NCBI RefSeq assembly: GCF_002080455.1 | Contig: NZ_CP020555.1 | Span: 3,286,001-3,350,000, forward strand | DNA: 64,000 nucleotides | Source of the DNA: Streptomyces sp. Sge12 | Lineage (GTDB): Bacteria; Actinomycetota; Actinomycetes; Streptomycetales; Streptomycetaceae | Direction of reading: 5' to 3' | Shown here: in pieces, positions 8,856 to 18,339 of the stretch | Numbering within the stretch: the stretch's first letter is position 1 | Layout: each line of letters opens with the position of its first letter | Program-made: the position numbers and the translations under genes | The notes under the pieces: model-generated | What the model was told of the DNA's origin: nothing | The model's database searches: none | What the model saw: the letters and a program-made list of their open reading frames with translations, nothing else

Positions 8856-9548
8856 ATGAGCTTCGGCGAACCGCACAATCCGTACGGACAGCAGCCGCCC
8901 CAGGCCCCGCAGGGCCAGCCCGGCTACGGCTACCCCCAGCAGGCCCCCCAGGGCGTCCCGCCGCAGGGCGGCTACGCCTACCCGCAGCAGGCCCCGCAGG
9001 CGTACCCGGGCGGGCCGGCCGGCTACCCGGGCGGGCCCGGCGGCTATCCGGGCGGGCCGGGCGGATACCCCGGGGCCCACATGGAGATGCCGGGCGGCGC
9101 CAAGGCCGCCCGCGTCATCCTCTTCATCCTGGGCAGCCTGCAGGCGCTGGCCGGCCTGTTCGTCATCATCGGCGGCGCCGTCTTCGCCGCGGCCCTCTCC
9201 GGTTCCTCCAGCTCCTCGGCGGACGAGGCGGGCACCGCCGTCGGCGTCGGCTTCGTCATCGGCGGTCTCGTCGTGATCGGCCTGGCCCTGTGGCCGTTCC
9301 TGACGGCGGCCAAGATGGGCAAGGGCCGCAACGGGGTCCGTGTCTCCGGCATCGTCTACGGCTCGATCCAGACCTTCTTCGCCGTCATGAGCGTGCTCGT
9401 CAACCTGGCGGCAGCGGGAGCCAGCGAGCACTCGGCCGGCCCGACCGCCATCACCGTGCTGCCCGCCCTGGTCTCCCTCGCCCTCGGCCTCACCATCGTC
9501 ATCGGCCTCGCGAAGGCCGGCGACTACTTCAAGCGCCCGGCCTACTGA
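8856..9548 (+). CDS. Pro/Gly/Tyr-rich tetraspan membrane protein
   Basis: 230 residues. The N-terminal ~75 residues are a cytoplasmic tail of repeated YPQQAPQ-like and YPGGPGG-like units. Four hydrophobic segments follow (about residues 84-110, 128-152, 165-190 and 197-220). This layout is common among Streptomyces envelope proteins of unknown function. ATG 8856 has a full GGAGGA site 10 bases upstream. The gene stands alone between folD (divergent) and purH (convergent). Confidence 0.85.
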   Translation: MSFGEPHNPYGQQPPQAPQGQPGYGYPQQAPQGVPPQGGYAYPQQAPQAYPGGPAGYPGGPGGYPGGPGGYPGAHMEMPGGAKAARVILFILGSLQALAGLFVIIGGAVFAAALSGSSSSSADEAGTAVGVGFVIGGLVVIGLALWPFLTAAKMGKGRNGVRVSGIVYGSIQTFFAVMSVLVNLAAAGASEHSAGPTAITVLPALVSLALGLTIVIGLAKAGDYFKRPAY

Positions 9549-9568
9549 CGGCGCCCGCTCCCGGAACC

Positions 9569-9609
9569 GGCGAAGGCCGCGCCCCGCACTGCGGGACGCG
9601 GCCTTCGCC
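9569..9609. terminator. convergent terminator before purH end
   Basis: A 13-bp perfect stem (GGCGAAGGCCGCG with its complement, 9569-9581/9597-9609) encloses a smaller CCCCGC hairpin. It lies between the converging membrane-protein gene and purH and can serve both. Confidence 0.75.
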
Positions 9610-9633
9610 GTCGTTCGGGGCCGTTCGGACGGC

Positions 9634-11238
9634 TCAGTGGAAGAAGTGCCGGGTGCCGGTGAAGTACATCGTCACACCGGCCTTCTGCGCGGCCTCGACG
9701 ACCTGCTCGTCACGGACCGAACCACCCGGCTGGACCACGGCCTTGATGCCCGCGGCCGTCAGGATCTCCAGCCCGTCCGGGAAGGGGAAGAAGGCGTCGG
9801 ACGCGGCGTACGAGCCCTGCGCGCGCTCGGCACCCGCCCGCTCGACCGCCAGCTTCGCCGAGTCCACACGGTTGACCTGGCCCATGCCGACGCCGACCGA
9901 GGCGCCGTCCTTGGCGAGCAGGATCGCGTTGGACTTGACGGCCCGGCAGGCCTTCCACGCGAAGGCCAGCTCGGCGAGTTCCGCCGGGGACAGGGCGTCA
10001 CCGGTGGCCAGCGTCCAGTTGGCCGGGTCGTCGCCCTCGGCCTGGAAGAGGTCGCTCTGCTGGAGCAGCGCACCGCCGCTGATGGGCTTGAGGTCGCCCG
10101 GCTGGTGCGGGGTGCCGTCCACCTTCAGGACACGGATGTTCTTCTTCTTGGCCAGGACCTCGACCGCGCCGTCCTCGTAGGCGGGGGCGGCGATGACCTC
10201 GGTGAAGATCTCCGCGACCTGCTCGGCGAGCTCGACGGTCACCGGGCGGTTGACGGCGATGACGCCGCCGAAGGCCGACAGCGGGTCGCAGGCGTGCGCC
10301 TTGCGGTGGGCCGCGGCGACGTCGTCGCCGATCGCGATGCCGCACGGGTTGGCGTGCTTGATGATCGCGACGCACGGCTCTTCGTGGTCGTAGGCGGCGC
10401 GGCGCGCGGCCTCGGTGTCCACGTAGTTGTTGAAGGACATCTCCTTGCCGTGGAGCTGCTCCGCGTTGGCCAGTCCACCGGGCTGCCCGTCGGTGTAGAG
10501 GGCGGCGGCCTGGTGCGGGTTCTCGCCGTAGCGCAGGGTCGACTTGCGCTCCCAGGCGCCGGCCAGGAACTCGGGCAGCGCCGCGGCGTCGTCCGCGGGG
10601 GCTTCCGGGGCGTACGCGTTCGTGAACCAGGAGGCCACGGCCACGTCGTAGGAGGCGGTGTGCTGGAAGGCCTCGGCCGCGAGCCGCTTGCGGGCGGTGA
10701 GGTCGAAGCCACCGCCCTGGGCCGCCGCGATGACGTCGGCGTAGCGGGCCGGGCTGGTGACGACCGCGACGGAGGGGTGGTTCTTGGCGGCGGCGCGGAC
10801 CATCGACGGGCCGCCGATGTCGATCTGCTCCACGCACTCGTCGGGGGTGGCACCCGACTGGACGGTCGCGAGGAAGGGGTACAGGTTGACGATCACCAGG
10901 TCGAAGGGCTCGACGCCCAGCTCGGCGAGCTGGTTGCGGTGGTCCTCCAGGCGCAGGTCGGCGAGGATGCCGGCGTGCACGCGCGGGTGCAGGGTCTTGA
11001 CCCGGCCGTCCAGGCACTCGGGGAAGCCGGTCAGCTCCTCCACCTTGGTGACGGGCACCCCGGCCGCGGCGATCCTCGACGCGGTGGAGCCGGTGGAGAC
11101 GAGCGCGACGCCCGCCCCGTGCAGGCCGCGGGCCAGCTCTTCCAGTCCCGTCTTGTCGTAGACGCTGATGAGCGCACGCCGGATCGGCCGCTGGTTCGTG
11201 GTCGGGTCGTTGCTCGCTGCGATGTCTGCGGCGGTCAC
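9634..11238 (-). CDS. purH: bifunctional AICAR formyltransferase/IMP cyclohydrolase
   Basis: 534 residues, full length. PurH carries out the last two steps to IMP. The N-terminal ~200 residues are the MGS-like cyclohydrolase domain ([37 protein letters not shown]). The rest is the formyltransferase domain with KHANPCG and the C-terminal family end [11 protein letters not shown] 11238 overlaps the purN stop by four bases (GTGA), so the genes are translationally coupled. PurH uses the 10-formyl-THF made by FolD and its product feeds GuaB and GuaA, also in this window. Confidence 0.97.
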   Translation of the reverse strand: MTAADIAASNDPTTNQRPIRRALISVYDKTGLEELARGLHGAGVALVSTGSTASRIAAAGVPVTKVEELTGFPECLDGRVKTLHPRVHAGILADLRLEDHRNQLAELGVEPFDLVIVNLYPFLATVQSGATPDECVEQIDIGGPSMVRAAAKNHPSVAVVTSPARYADVIAAAQGGGFDLTARKRLAAEAFQHTASYDVAVASWFTNAYAPEAPADDAAALPEFLAGAWERKSTLRYGENPHQAAALYTDGQPGGLANAEQLHGKEMSFNNYVDTEAARRAAYDHEEPCVAIIKHANPCGIAIGDDVAAAHRKAHACDPLSAFGGVIAVNRPVTVELAEQVAEIFTEVIAAPAYEDGAVEVLAKKKNIRVLKVDGTPHQPGDLKPISGGALLQQSDLFQAEGDDPANWTLATGDALSPAELAELAFAWKACRAVKSNAILLAKDGASVGVGMGQVNRVDSAKLAVERAGAERAQGSYAASDAFFPFPDGLEILTAAGIKAVVQPGGSVRDEQVVEAAQKAGVTMYFTGTRHFFH

Positions 11239-11858
11239 TGGATTGTTACCTTTCGTCCCTCAATGCGGTAGCCGTGCCGGGCCAGACGCCCCACGACATC
11301 GACGAGCAGCTGGCGCTCGACTTCCTTGATGCGCTCATGGAGAGCGGCTTCGTCGTCCTCGTCCCGGACCTCGACCACACCCTGGGCGATGATCGGACCG
11401 GTGTCCACGCCGCTGTCCACGAAGTGGACGGTGCAGCCGGTCACCCTCGCGCCGTAGGCGAGGGCGTCCCGTACGCCGTGCGCACCCGGGAAGGCGGGGA
11501 GGAGGGCGGGGTGGGTATTGATGAACCGGCCGCCGAAGCGGTCGATGAACACCTTGCCCACGATCTTCATGAATCCGGCGGACACGACGAGGTCCGGCGC
11601 GTACGCGTCGGTCGCCTCGGTGAGGGCGACATCCCACTCCGCGCGGCTCCCGTACCCCTTGACCGGGCAGACGAAGGTCGGGATCCCGGCCTTCTCCGCC
11701 CGCTCGAGGCCGGCGATGTTCTCGCGGTCGGCCCCCACGGCGACGACTTCGGCACCGAAACCCTCGGCACCGCCGGGGTGGGCGTCGATGGCATCGAGGA
11801 GGGCCTGGAGGTTGGTGCCGGAACCGGAGACCAGCACGACCAGGCGGGAGGCGGCCAT
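11235..11858 (-). CDS. purN: phosphoribosylglycinamide formyltransferase
   Basis: 207 residues, the expected size. PurN formylates GAR with 10-formyl-THF in purine synthesis. The phosphate-binding loop is [14 protein letters not shown]. The active-site Asn-His-Asp set is in [12 protein letters not shown] and in [11 protein letters not shown] 11858 begins [12 protein letters not shown] with AAAGGG upstream; in-frame codons back to 12098 code for nothing conserved. It is the first gene of the purN-purH operon, and a paired inverted repeat lies 61-117 bp upstream. Confidence 0.97.
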   Translation of the reverse strand: MAASRLVVLVSGSGTNLQALLDAIDAHPGGAEGFGAEVVAVGADRENIAGLERAEKAGIPTFVCPVKGYGSRAEWDVALTEATDAYAPDLVVSAGFMKIVGKVFIDRFGGRFINTHPALLPAFPGAHGVRDALAYGARVTGCTVHFVDSGVDTGPIIAQGVVEVRDEDDEAALHERIKEVERQLLVDVVGRLARHGYRIEGRKVTIQ

Positions 11859-11918
11859 GGGAGGCCCTTTCTCGCGGGATTGCGGTGTTCGTCTTGTGTG
11901 GTCATACGAAACTTCGGG

Positions 11919-11975
11919 GTACCGGTATATGGGCAACCGTACGAAGCCACCGACCGCCTGCAACGATACCGGTAC
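11919..11975. promoter_or_regulatory. paired ACCGGT palindromes upstream of purN
   Basis: GTACCGGTAT (11919-11928) and ATACCGGTAC (11966-11975) are exact reverse complements, and each contains the palindrome ACCGGT. Their centres are 47 bp apart. They lie 61-117 bp upstream of purN, so two operator half-complexes controlling purN-purH are plausible. Confidence 0.4.
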
Positions 11976-12101
11976 ACCGGACAGCCCCCGAGGGACGGGG
12001 GGACGACCGGGCGGTAGCGTCTGGCGTACAAGCCGCAAACTGGGCCCACCTCGCCACGACGTCCTCAGGGCGTCCATGACACAGGGGAAGAAACACACCC
12101 G

Positions 12102-12689
12102 ATGCCGGACCGCCGTCAGCCCGACTCCCCCACCGACGACAACCCCTTCGCAGCTCCGCCGGAAGGCCGGCCCGACCAGCCGTGGCAGCCGCGCGACGGT
12201 GGGGGCGGCGGGAACGGCGAGAGCCCGAAGGACTCGGACGGGCAGCGGGGTCCGGCGCGCTGGGACCCGACGGACCCGATCCAGCGCCGCGCCCGGTACG
12301 CGCTGCTGGCCGGCATGTGGGGCTTCTTCTTCGGGATCTTCGGGATCCCGTCGGTGGGACTGCTGCTCGGGGCGCTCGCCCTCTACTGGGGGATCAGCGC
12401 GCTGCGCGGCAAGCCCGTACCGGCGACGGCGGACGGCGCCCCGGCCGCCGCACCGGCGGGCCTGGACGCCCTGGGCCCCGCGGCCCGCCCCCAGCGCACG
12501 GCGGCGGTGAGCGGCCTGGTCACGGCCTCACTGGCGATCCTGCTGGCGATGAGCTCGTACGCCCTGCAGCTGGCGTACAAGGACTTCTACGTCTGCCGCG
12601 ACGACGCCCTCACCAAGTCGGCGGAACTCCAGTGCAACACCCTCCTCCCCAACAACCTGGTAGGCGACGTCCTGAAGGTCCGCCCCTAA
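12102..12689 (+). CDS. membrane protein, unknown function
   Basis: 195 residues. A charged, Pro/Asp-rich N-terminus of ~55 residues precedes two adjacent hydrophobic segments (about 65-100, [20 protein letters not shown]). After a Pro/Ala-rich loop there is a third ([20 protein letters not shown]), and the C-terminal part contains two cysteines. The arrangement resembles DUF4190-type Streptomyces membrane proteins. ATG 12102 has GGGGAAG upstream. It is divergent from purN across a 243-bp gap and is followed by a repeat block. Confidence 0.8.
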   Translation: MPDRRQPDSPTDDNPFAAPPEGRPDQPWQPRDGGGGGNGESPKDSDGQRGPARWDPTDPIQRRARYALLAGMWGFFFGIFGIPSVGLLLGALALYWGISALRGKPVPATADGAPAAAPAGLDALGPAARPQRTAAVSGLVTASLAILLAMSSYALQLAYKDFYVCRDDALTKSAELQCNTLLPNNLVGDVLKVRP

Positions 12690-12737
12690 CCCGCCCCTCA
12701 AGCCCCGCTTCCAGCCCGGCCGACGCTTGAGGCGCCG

Positions 12738-12856
12738 TTTCAGCCCCGCCGGCGATTGAGGCGCTCTTTCAGCCCCGCCGGCGATTGAGGCGCTCTTTCA
12801 GCCCCGCCGGCGATTGAGGCGCTCTTTCAGCCCCGCCGGCGATTGAGGCGCGGGGT
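12738..12856. repeat. tandem 29-bp repeat block
   Basis: Four copies of a 29-bp unit starting TTTCAGCCCCGCCGGCG and continuing ATTGAGGCGCTC begin at 12738, 12767, 12796 and 12825. The first three are essentially identical and the last runs into a GC-rich hairpin. A degenerate copy (CAGCCCGGCCGACGCTTGAGG) precedes the block at about 12712. A related single copy in opposite orientation lies at 26340-26400. This matches a short interspersed repeat common between Streptomyces genes. Confidence 0.9.
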
Positions 12857-12873
12857 CCGGGGCGGAGCCCCGG
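12857..12873. terminator. hairpin ending the repeat block
   Basis: CCGGGGC-GGA-GCCCCGG, a 7-bp perfect stem, lies directly after the tandem repeats between two converging genes. The same hairpin accompanies the related repeat near 26345, so it appears to be part of the mobile repeat unit. Confidence 0.5.
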
Positions 12874-12896
12874 CAGCGGCGCCGCACCCGAACGGC

Positions 12897-14504
12897 CTAC
12901 TCGGGCGGCGGCGGCTTCCGCCGGGCCAGCACCCGCGCCCCGACCACCGGCGGAGCCAACGGCGCCGGCGCGACCGGCTCCGCCGACCTCCCCGCGAGCA
13001 GTCCCGGATCCAGATCCAGCCCCGACGCCACGGTCACGGCCCGCCGCACGCGCACCTGCCCCCGCACCCGTTCCTCGGGCACAGCAGAAACCTCAGGAAC
13101 CGCCGGCACCGCCGGAGGCAGCGGCGCGGCGACCCCGATCTCGGGAATCAGCGCCCCCGCCGCCTTCCTCATCGCGGCCCACCGAACCTCCCGCACCCCG
13201 CTGTCGTGCCACCCGTCGTCCACCGCGTCATCGGCATCCGCCCCGACCGGCCCCATCGCCGGGCGGTTGCGCCACGCATGCACCGCCACCGCGACCGGCA
13301 CGGCCAGCACCGCCGTCCACGCCAGGGCCGCCGCCCCCGTGGCCCACCACACCGGCCCGAACTCGGCCAGCCGCCGCGACCCCAGCGGCCCCTCCGACGC
13401 CGCCGCGAGCCCGGCCATCAGCAGGCCGCACACCACCGAACCCAGGGCCGCCGTGAGCGCGGTCTCCCCGTACGAGACCTCGCGCGCCCGGCGTACCGCG
13501 AACCAGCCCACCGCCAGTCCGGCAACCACCGGCACCACGAAGGCCGCCCAGGTCAGCGGGGTTCCGGGGCCCGCGGTCGGAAGCGCGGCCAGCAGCGGGA
13601 AGCGGGGCAACCCGGGCGCGCCCGGGAAGCCCAGCGGCGCGGCCGTCACATCGGCGCCGAGGGCGAAGCCGGGCCCGAGGGCGTAGGCCGCGCCCCAGAC
13701 CATGGCGTTCGGGATCAGCGTGAGTGCGAGCAGCAGGACCGCGAAGCGGCCGGACCACACCCCGGTCAGCGACAGGAAGGAGGACTGCACCTCGGCTCCG
13801 TGCCACGCGAGCGAGGCGCCGACCACCAGCGCGCCACCGCCCAGGAGCACCAGGGCCCCGCCCGCGCCCGCCCGGAGCGCCAGCGCGTACCGGGGGCGCA
13901 CGACGGCCCTACGTACGCCCCCCGGCAGCCAGGTCGGCAGCGGCCCGAGCGGACGCCCCCGGGCCGCCCACACCCCGCCGGCCGCGGCGAGCACCGCGAC
14001 CAGCGGGATGTGCCAGGCCGCGCTGATGGGGTCGGCCGACATGGGGCCGCCCGCGGCGTACACCGTGGCGACGGCTCCGACGGCGAGGTAGCCGCAGAGC
14101 ACGGCGGAGAACACGGCCCCGGCGGGCAGCACCTCCTCGTCCTCCTCGGCGGCGCTGCCCAGCCGGGCGGCCCGCCGCACGAGCAGCACGGGCAGTGCGA
14201 CGAGGAGCAGCGGCGTCACCCCGACGGGCGCGGGAACGCCGGACAGGGTGTCGTAGCGCACCAGCTCGGTCCCGTGGGCGAGCAGCCAGAGCCCGGCGGC
14301 GAGGTGCAGGGCCCCGCCGGGGCCGCTGTCGGGGTAGGGGGAGCTGATCCACAGCACGATGACGAGCACGGCGAGGAAGCCGAGCCCGAGTCCGGCCGCC
14401 ACGGCGCCGCCCACGACGCATGCGGCGGCGGCCGGCGAACGGCGCCGCACGCCGGCTCGCGGGGCCGCTGACAACGGGGTCCCGCGTTCGGTCACTTGGG
14501 TCAC
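12897..14504 (-). CDS. DUF6350 family multi-pass membrane protein
   Basis: About 535 residues with 9-10 hydrophobic segments and short loops, ending in an Arg/Pro-rich cytoplasmic tail ([12 protein letters not shown]). Matching features are the first segment around [13 protein letters not shown], the [21 protein letters not shown] loop split over two parts, and location between sucCD and purN. Members are sometimes labelled cell-division membrane proteins without experimental support. The start is uncertain: GTG 14504 and GTG 14495 are both possible, the latter better spaced from GGGGTGA. Further upstream codons lack conservation. Confidence 0.8.
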   Translation of the reverse strand: MTQVTERGTPLSAAPRAGVRRRSPAAAACVVGGAVAAGLGLGFLAVLVIVLWISSPYPDSGPGGALHLAAGLWLLAHGTELVRYDTLSGVPAPVGVTPLLLVALPVLLVRRAARLGSAAEEDEEVLPAGAVFSAVLCGYLAVGAVATVYAAGGPMSADPISAAWHIPLVAVLAAAGGVWAARGRPLGPLPTWLPGGVRRAVVRPRYALALRAGAGGALVLLGGGALVVGASLAWHGAEVQSSFLSLTGVWSGRFAVLLLALTLIPNAMVWGAAYALGPGFALGADVTAAPLGFPGAPGLPRFPLLAALPTAGPGTPLTWAAFVVPVVAGLAVGWFAVRRAREVSYGETALTAALGSVVCGLLMAGLAAASEGPLGSRRLAEFGPVWWATGAAALAWTAVLAVPVAVAVHAWRNRPAMGPVGADADDAVDDGWHDSGVREVRWAAMRKAAGALIPEIGVAAPLPPAVPAVPEVSAVPEERVRGQVRVRRAVTVASGLDLDPGLLAGRSAEPVAPAPLAPPVVGARVLARRKPPPPE

Positions 14505-14623
14505 CCCGCCATGGTGCCAACGACACGCGCTATGGGCGGGTAACAGGCGAATGCCCGTGGTGTCGCTCAATATACGTTTATGTACTTTTTCGCCCAGGGC
14601 TGCCGGTTCGCGGGGAGTGCGGC

Positions 14624-15913
14624 ATGACACGAAGCGTCGATACTGCCTCCTCAGCGGACCCGGAGCTGAGCCTGCCCGCCCCGAAGGAGCGCCGCAGACT
14701 GCGCGAGGCGGCGGAACTGACACACGATGAGGTCGCCGCGGCGGTGGGCGTCACCGCGGCGACCGTCCGCTCCTGGGAATCGGGCCGCACGGCCCCCCGC
14801 GGGCGCAAGCGCGAGGCGTACACGCAGTTCCTGGCGCGCCTCGCCGACCCCGCGGAAGCCGCAGCGCCCACCGGCGCGCCCGGGGAGGCGAAGCCCGCGC
14901 GGGCGGCGGAGGACCCCGCCGCCGACCCACCCTCCTCCTCGCACGCGCCGGCCGAACCCGCCGCCGCGACCGCCGAGGCGACCGCCGCGACCGCCGGAAC
15001 CGGCGGGGCAGCCACCGGGCCCGCCGCGGCCGACGGGACCGCCACCGGTTCCGTCGACGCGACCGGCGGGCCCGCCGAGCAGCCCCCGGCGCTCCCGGTA
15101 CAGGGCCCGGCCGAGGCCTTCGACGCCCTCTACACCCGTGCCGCACGCGACCTCGCCCGGCAGGCCTACCTGCTCACCGGCCGCGGAGCCCTCGCCCTGG
15201 AGGCGGTGGAGAAAGCTTTCACCCAGGCGTGGGACCGGTGGCCCGAAGTGGCCACCGACCCGGACCCGGTGGGCTGGGTGCGGGCGATCGCGTACGACTA
15301 CGCCCTCTCCCCCTGGCACCGGTTCCGGCGCGCCCACCGCCACCCCGACAAGCCCCCCGCCGAGCCGTCGGACCGGATCCTGCTCGACGCGCTGCTGTCA
15401 CTGCCCCCCGTCCACCGCCGTACCGTGCTGCTCTACGACGGCGTCGGCCTCGACCTGCCCGACACCGCCGCCGAGACCGAGGCCACCACCCCCACCGCCG
15501 GGAACCGGCTCGTGCACGCACACGCCGACCTCACCGAGCTGATCCCCGAACTCGCCGAGGTCCCGCCCGAGAAGCAGTCCGCACTGCTGCGCGACCTGTT
15601 CACCGCGCTGCAACCGGCCGTCGACCTCCACCCCCGCCCGGCCTCGGCCGTCCGCGGCGGCGGCGAGCGGCGCACCCGGCTGTGGACCCGCGCGACCCTC
15701 AGCCTGACGGCGATGATCGCCGTCTCGACCGCCTACACGTTGATGACCGCGCCCACCCACTACGAGCCCCCGCTGGCACCCGGCGCGAGCGTCTCGGGCG
15801 TACCCCCGCTGGCCGGCCCCCAGCAGCTCACCGAGCGCAGCAGACAGCTGCACGACAAGCTGCGCGCCGACCCGGAGGCCGGACCGGCGCGGATCGCCCC
15901 GGGGATCGAATGA
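14624..15913 (+). CDS. XRE helix-turn-helix / sigma-like / membrane protein fusion
   Basis: 429 residues. An N-terminal XRE-type helix-turn-helix spans residues ~20-75 ([25 protein letters not shown]). A long Ala/Pro/Thr linker (~residues 80-160) follows. The next region resembles ECF sigma factor domain 2 ([45 protein letters not shown]) and a degenerate domain 4 ([20 protein letters not shown]). One transmembrane helix ([15 protein letters not shown]) and a ~55-residue outer tail end the protein. A membrane-tethered regulator is the simplest reading. ATG 14624 has GGGGAG upstream. Confidence 0.8.
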   Translation: MTRSVDTASSADPELSLPAPKERRRLREAAELTHDEVAAAVGVTAATVRSWESGRTAPRGRKREAYTQFLARLADPAEAAAPTGAPGEAKPARAAEDPAADPPSSSHAPAEPAAATAEATAATAGTGGAATGPAAADGTATGSVDATGGPAEQPPALPVQGPAEAFDALYTRAARDLARQAYLLTGRGALALEAVEKAFTQAWDRWPEVATDPDPVGWVRAIAYDYALSPWHRFRRAHRHPDKPPAEPSDRILLDALLSLPPVHRRTVLLYDGVGLDLPDTAAETEATTPTAGNRLVHAHADLTELIPELAEVPPEKQSALLRDLFTALQPAVDLHPRPASAVRGGGERRTRLWTRATLSLTAMIAVSTAYTLMTAPTHYEPPLAPGASVSGVPPLAGPQQLTERSRQLHDKLRADPEAGPARIAPGIE

Positions 15914-15916
15914 GAA

Positions 15917-15959
15917 ACGGGCGTGGCCCGCACCCCCGAGGGGTGCGGGCCACGCCCGT
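15917..15959. terminator. convergent terminator before sucD end
   Basis: A 20-bp perfect stem (left arm ACGGGCGTGGCCCGCACCCC) with a 3-base loop lies between the converging helix-turn-helix/sigma-like gene and sucD. Confidence 0.9.
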
Positions 15960-15971
15960 GCAGAGTCGCTC

Positions 15972-16859
15972 TTACTTGGCGTTGAGGATCTCGCGCGCAA
16001 GCTTCGCGGTCTCGGTGGGGGTCTTGCCGACCTTCACACCGGCGGCCTCGAGGGCCTCCTTCTTGGCCTGCGCGGTGCCGGAGGAGCCGGAGACGATGGC
16101 GCCGGCGTGGCCCATGGTCTTGCCCTCGGGGGCGGTGAAGCCCGCGACGTAGCCGACGACCGGCTTGGTGACGTTCTTCGCGATGAAGTCCGCCGCACGC
16201 TCCTCGGCGTCGCCGCCGATCTCGCCGATCATGACGATGAGCTCGGTCTCCGGGTCGGCCTCGAAGGCCTCCAGGGCGTCGATGTGCGTGGTGCCGATGA
16301 CCGGGTCGCCACCGATGCCGACGGCAGAGGTGAAGCCGATGTCACGGAGCTCGTACATCATCTGGTAGGTCAGCGTGCCCGACTTGGACACGAGACCGAT
16401 CTTGCCGGGCTTGGTGATGTCGCCCGGGATGATGCCGGCGTTGGACTGGCCGGGGGTGATCAGACCCGGGCAGTTCGGGCCGATGATCCGGGTCTTGTTG
16501 CCCTTGGCGGTCGCGTACGCCCAGAAGGCGGCGGAGTCGTGCACCGCGATGCCCTCGGTGATGACGACGGCCAGCGGGATCTCGGCGTCGATCGCCTCGA
16601 CGACGGCGGCCTTGGCGAAGGCCGGCGGGACGAAGAGGACGGAGACGTTGGCGCCCGTCTTCTCCATCGCCTCGGCGACGGAGCCGAAGACCGGGACCTC
16701 GGTGCCGTCGAAGTCGACGGTGGTGCCGGCCTTGCGCGGGTTCACGCCGCCGACGATGTTGGTGCCGTCAGCCAGCATCAGCTTGGTGTGCTTCATGCCC
16801 GTGGCACCGGTCATGCCCTGGACGATGACCTTGCTGTCCTTGTTGAGGAAGATAGCCAT
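15972..16859 (-). CDS. sucD: succinyl-CoA synthetase alpha subunit
   Basis: 295 residues, normal length. With SucC it interconverts succinyl-CoA and succinate with substrate-level phosphorylation in the TCA cycle. The CoA-binding Rossmann part opens with [26 protein letters not shown] is present, and the phosphohistidine lies in TMGHAGAI near the C-terminus. ATG 16859 is 21 bp after the sucC stop and the two genes form an operon. Confidence 0.98.
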   Translation of the reverse strand: MAIFLNKDSKVIVQGMTGATGMKHTKLMLADGTNIVGGVNPRKAGTTVDFDGTEVPVFGSVAEAMEKTGANVSVLFVPPAFAKAAVVEAIDAEIPLAVVITEGIAVHDSAAFWAYATAKGNKTRIIGPNCPGLITPGQSNAGIIPGDITKPGKIGLVSKSGTLTYQMMYELRDIGFTSAVGIGGDPVIGTTHIDALEAFEADPETELIVMIGEIGGDAEERAADFIAKNVTKPVVGYVAGFTAPEGKTMGHAGAIVSGSSGTAQAKKEALEAAGVKVGKTPTETAKLAREILNAK

Positions 16860-16880
16860 GTGAGTCTGTGACCTCTGCCC

Positions 16881-18059
16881 TTACTTCGCAGCCGCGAGCT
16901 CGGCGGCCTTGTCGGCCGCGCCGTCCATGGTGTCCACGCGCTGGACCAGCGGGTGGTTGGCGTCCGAGAGGATCTTGCGACCCAGCTCGGCGTTGTTGCC
17001 GTCGAGACGGACGACCAGCGGCTTGGTGACCGCCTCGCCCTTGTCCGCGAGCAGCTGCAGCGCCTGGACGATGCCGTTGGCGACCTCGTCACAGGCGGTG
17101 ATGCCACCGAAGACGTTGACGAAGACGGACTTGACGTCCGGGTCGCCGAGGATGATCTCGAGACCGTTGGCCATCACGGCGGCGGAGGCGCCACCGCCGA
17201 TGTCCAGGAAGTTGGCGGGCTTGACGCCGCCGTGGTTCTCGCCGGCGTACGCGACGACGTCGAGGGTGCTCATGACGAGACCCGCGCCGTTGCCGATGAT
17301 GCCGACCTCACCGTCGAGCTTGACGTAGTTGAGGTTCTTCGCCTTGGCGGCGGCCTCGAGCGGGTTCGCGGCCGCGTGGTCCACGAACTCCTCGTGACCC
17401 GGCTGGCGGAACTCGGCGTTCTCGTCGAGCGAGACCTTGCCGTCGAGCGCGATGACGTCGCCGTTGGCGACCTTCGCGAGCGGGTTGACCTCGACGAGGA
17501 GCGCGTCCTCGGCGATGAAGGTCGCCCACAGGGTCACGAGGACCTCGGCGACCTTCTCGGCGACCTCGGCCGGGAACTGCGCCAGCGCGACGATCTCGCG
17601 GGCCTTCTCGATGGTCACGCCCTCGTTGGCGTTCACCGGGACCTTGGCGAGCTTCTCCGGGGTCTCCTCGGCGACCTGCTCGATGTCCATGCCGCCCGCG
17701 ACGGACGCCATGGCGAGGAAGGTGCGGTTGGTCCGGTCGAGGAGGTACGAGACGTAGTACTCCTCGAGGATCTCCGGGGCCGTCTCGGCGATCATCACCT
17801 TGTGGACCGTGTGGCCCTTGATGTCCATGCCGAGGATGTCCGTCGCCCGGGCGACGGCCTCGTCCGGGGTGGCGGCCAGCTTCACGCCACCGGCCTTGCC
17901 GCGGCCGCCGACCTTCACCTGCGCCTTGACGACCGACTTGCCGCCCAGCCGCTCGGTGGCCTCGCGAGCCGCCTCAGGCGTGTCGATGACTTCACCGGCC
18001 AGCACCGGTACACCGTGCTTGGCGAAGAGGTCCCTCGCCTGGTACTCGAACAGGTCCAC
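16881..18059 (-). CDS. sucC: succinyl-CoA synthetase beta subunit
   Basis: 392 residues, normal length. The N-terminal ATP-grasp domain begins [20 protein letters not shown], with [20 protein letters not shown] binding the nucleotide. The C-terminal domain contacts SucD and has [21 protein letters not shown] and [16 protein letters not shown]. First gene of the sucC-sucD operon; its 280-bp upstream region carries two GTGAC-type inverted repeats, one matching the Streptomyces Crp consensus. Confidence 0.98.
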   Translation of the reverse strand: MDLFEYQARDLFAKHGVPVLAGEVIDTPEAAREATERLGGKSVVKAQVKVGGRGKAGGVKLAATPDEAVARATDILGMDIKGHTVHKVMIAETAPEILEEYYVSYLLDRTNRTFLAMASVAGGMDIEQVAEETPEKLAKVPVNANEGVTIEKAREIVALAQFPAEVAEKVAEVLVTLWATFIAEDALLVEVNPLAKVANGDVIALDGKVSLDENAEFRQPGHEEFVDHAAANPLEAAAKAKNLNYVKLDGEVGIIGNGAGLVMSTLDVVAYAGENHGGVKPANFLDIGGGASAAVMANGLEIILGDPDVKSVFVNVFGGITACDEVANGIVQALQLLADKGEAVTKPLVVRLDGNNAELGRKILSDANHPLVQRVDTMDGAADKAAELAAAK

Positions 18060-18142
18060 GCGCGTCCGTCCCTTGTCTTTTTAAAGATTCGCAGTGATTC
18101 GCGGTTGTCTGCTATCTGCGTGGGCGTGCCGCGGAGGGCAAC

Positions 18143-18158
18143 GTGACGGCGCTGTCAC
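18143..18158. promoter_or_regulatory. GTGAC-N6-GTCAC inverted repeat upstream of sucC
   Basis: A perfect 5-bp-armed inverted repeat with six-base spacing, 84-99 bp upstream of the sucC start. The arm sequence is Crp/Fnr-like, but the spacing is two bases wider than the Streptomyces Crp consensus. Confidence 0.4.
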
Positions 18159-18255
18159 AAGGAAGGCGCACACGGTGACCGTGGACGCGGCATGTCCGTC
18201 CCGCAGGTTATCCCCGAGGGACGTGGGACCCTAAATCGCAGATCACACCTGAGCG

Positions 18256-18269
18256 GTGATACCTGTCAC
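18256..18269. promoter_or_regulatory. candidate Crp site between sucC and the VWA gene
   Basis: GTGATACCTGTCAC fits the published Streptomyces coelicolor Crp consensus GTG-N6-GNCAC exactly. It lies 197 bp upstream of sucC and 71 bp past the 3' end of the VWA gene, so sucC is the only plausible target. A separate palindrome, GAACT-GGA-AGTTC, is at 18286-18298. Confidence 0.4.
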
Positions 18270-18339
18270 AGATCGCCTCACGGTTGAACTGGAAGTTCGT
18301 GTGATTCACCGATTCACAGCAAAGACCGGGACACGGCCG

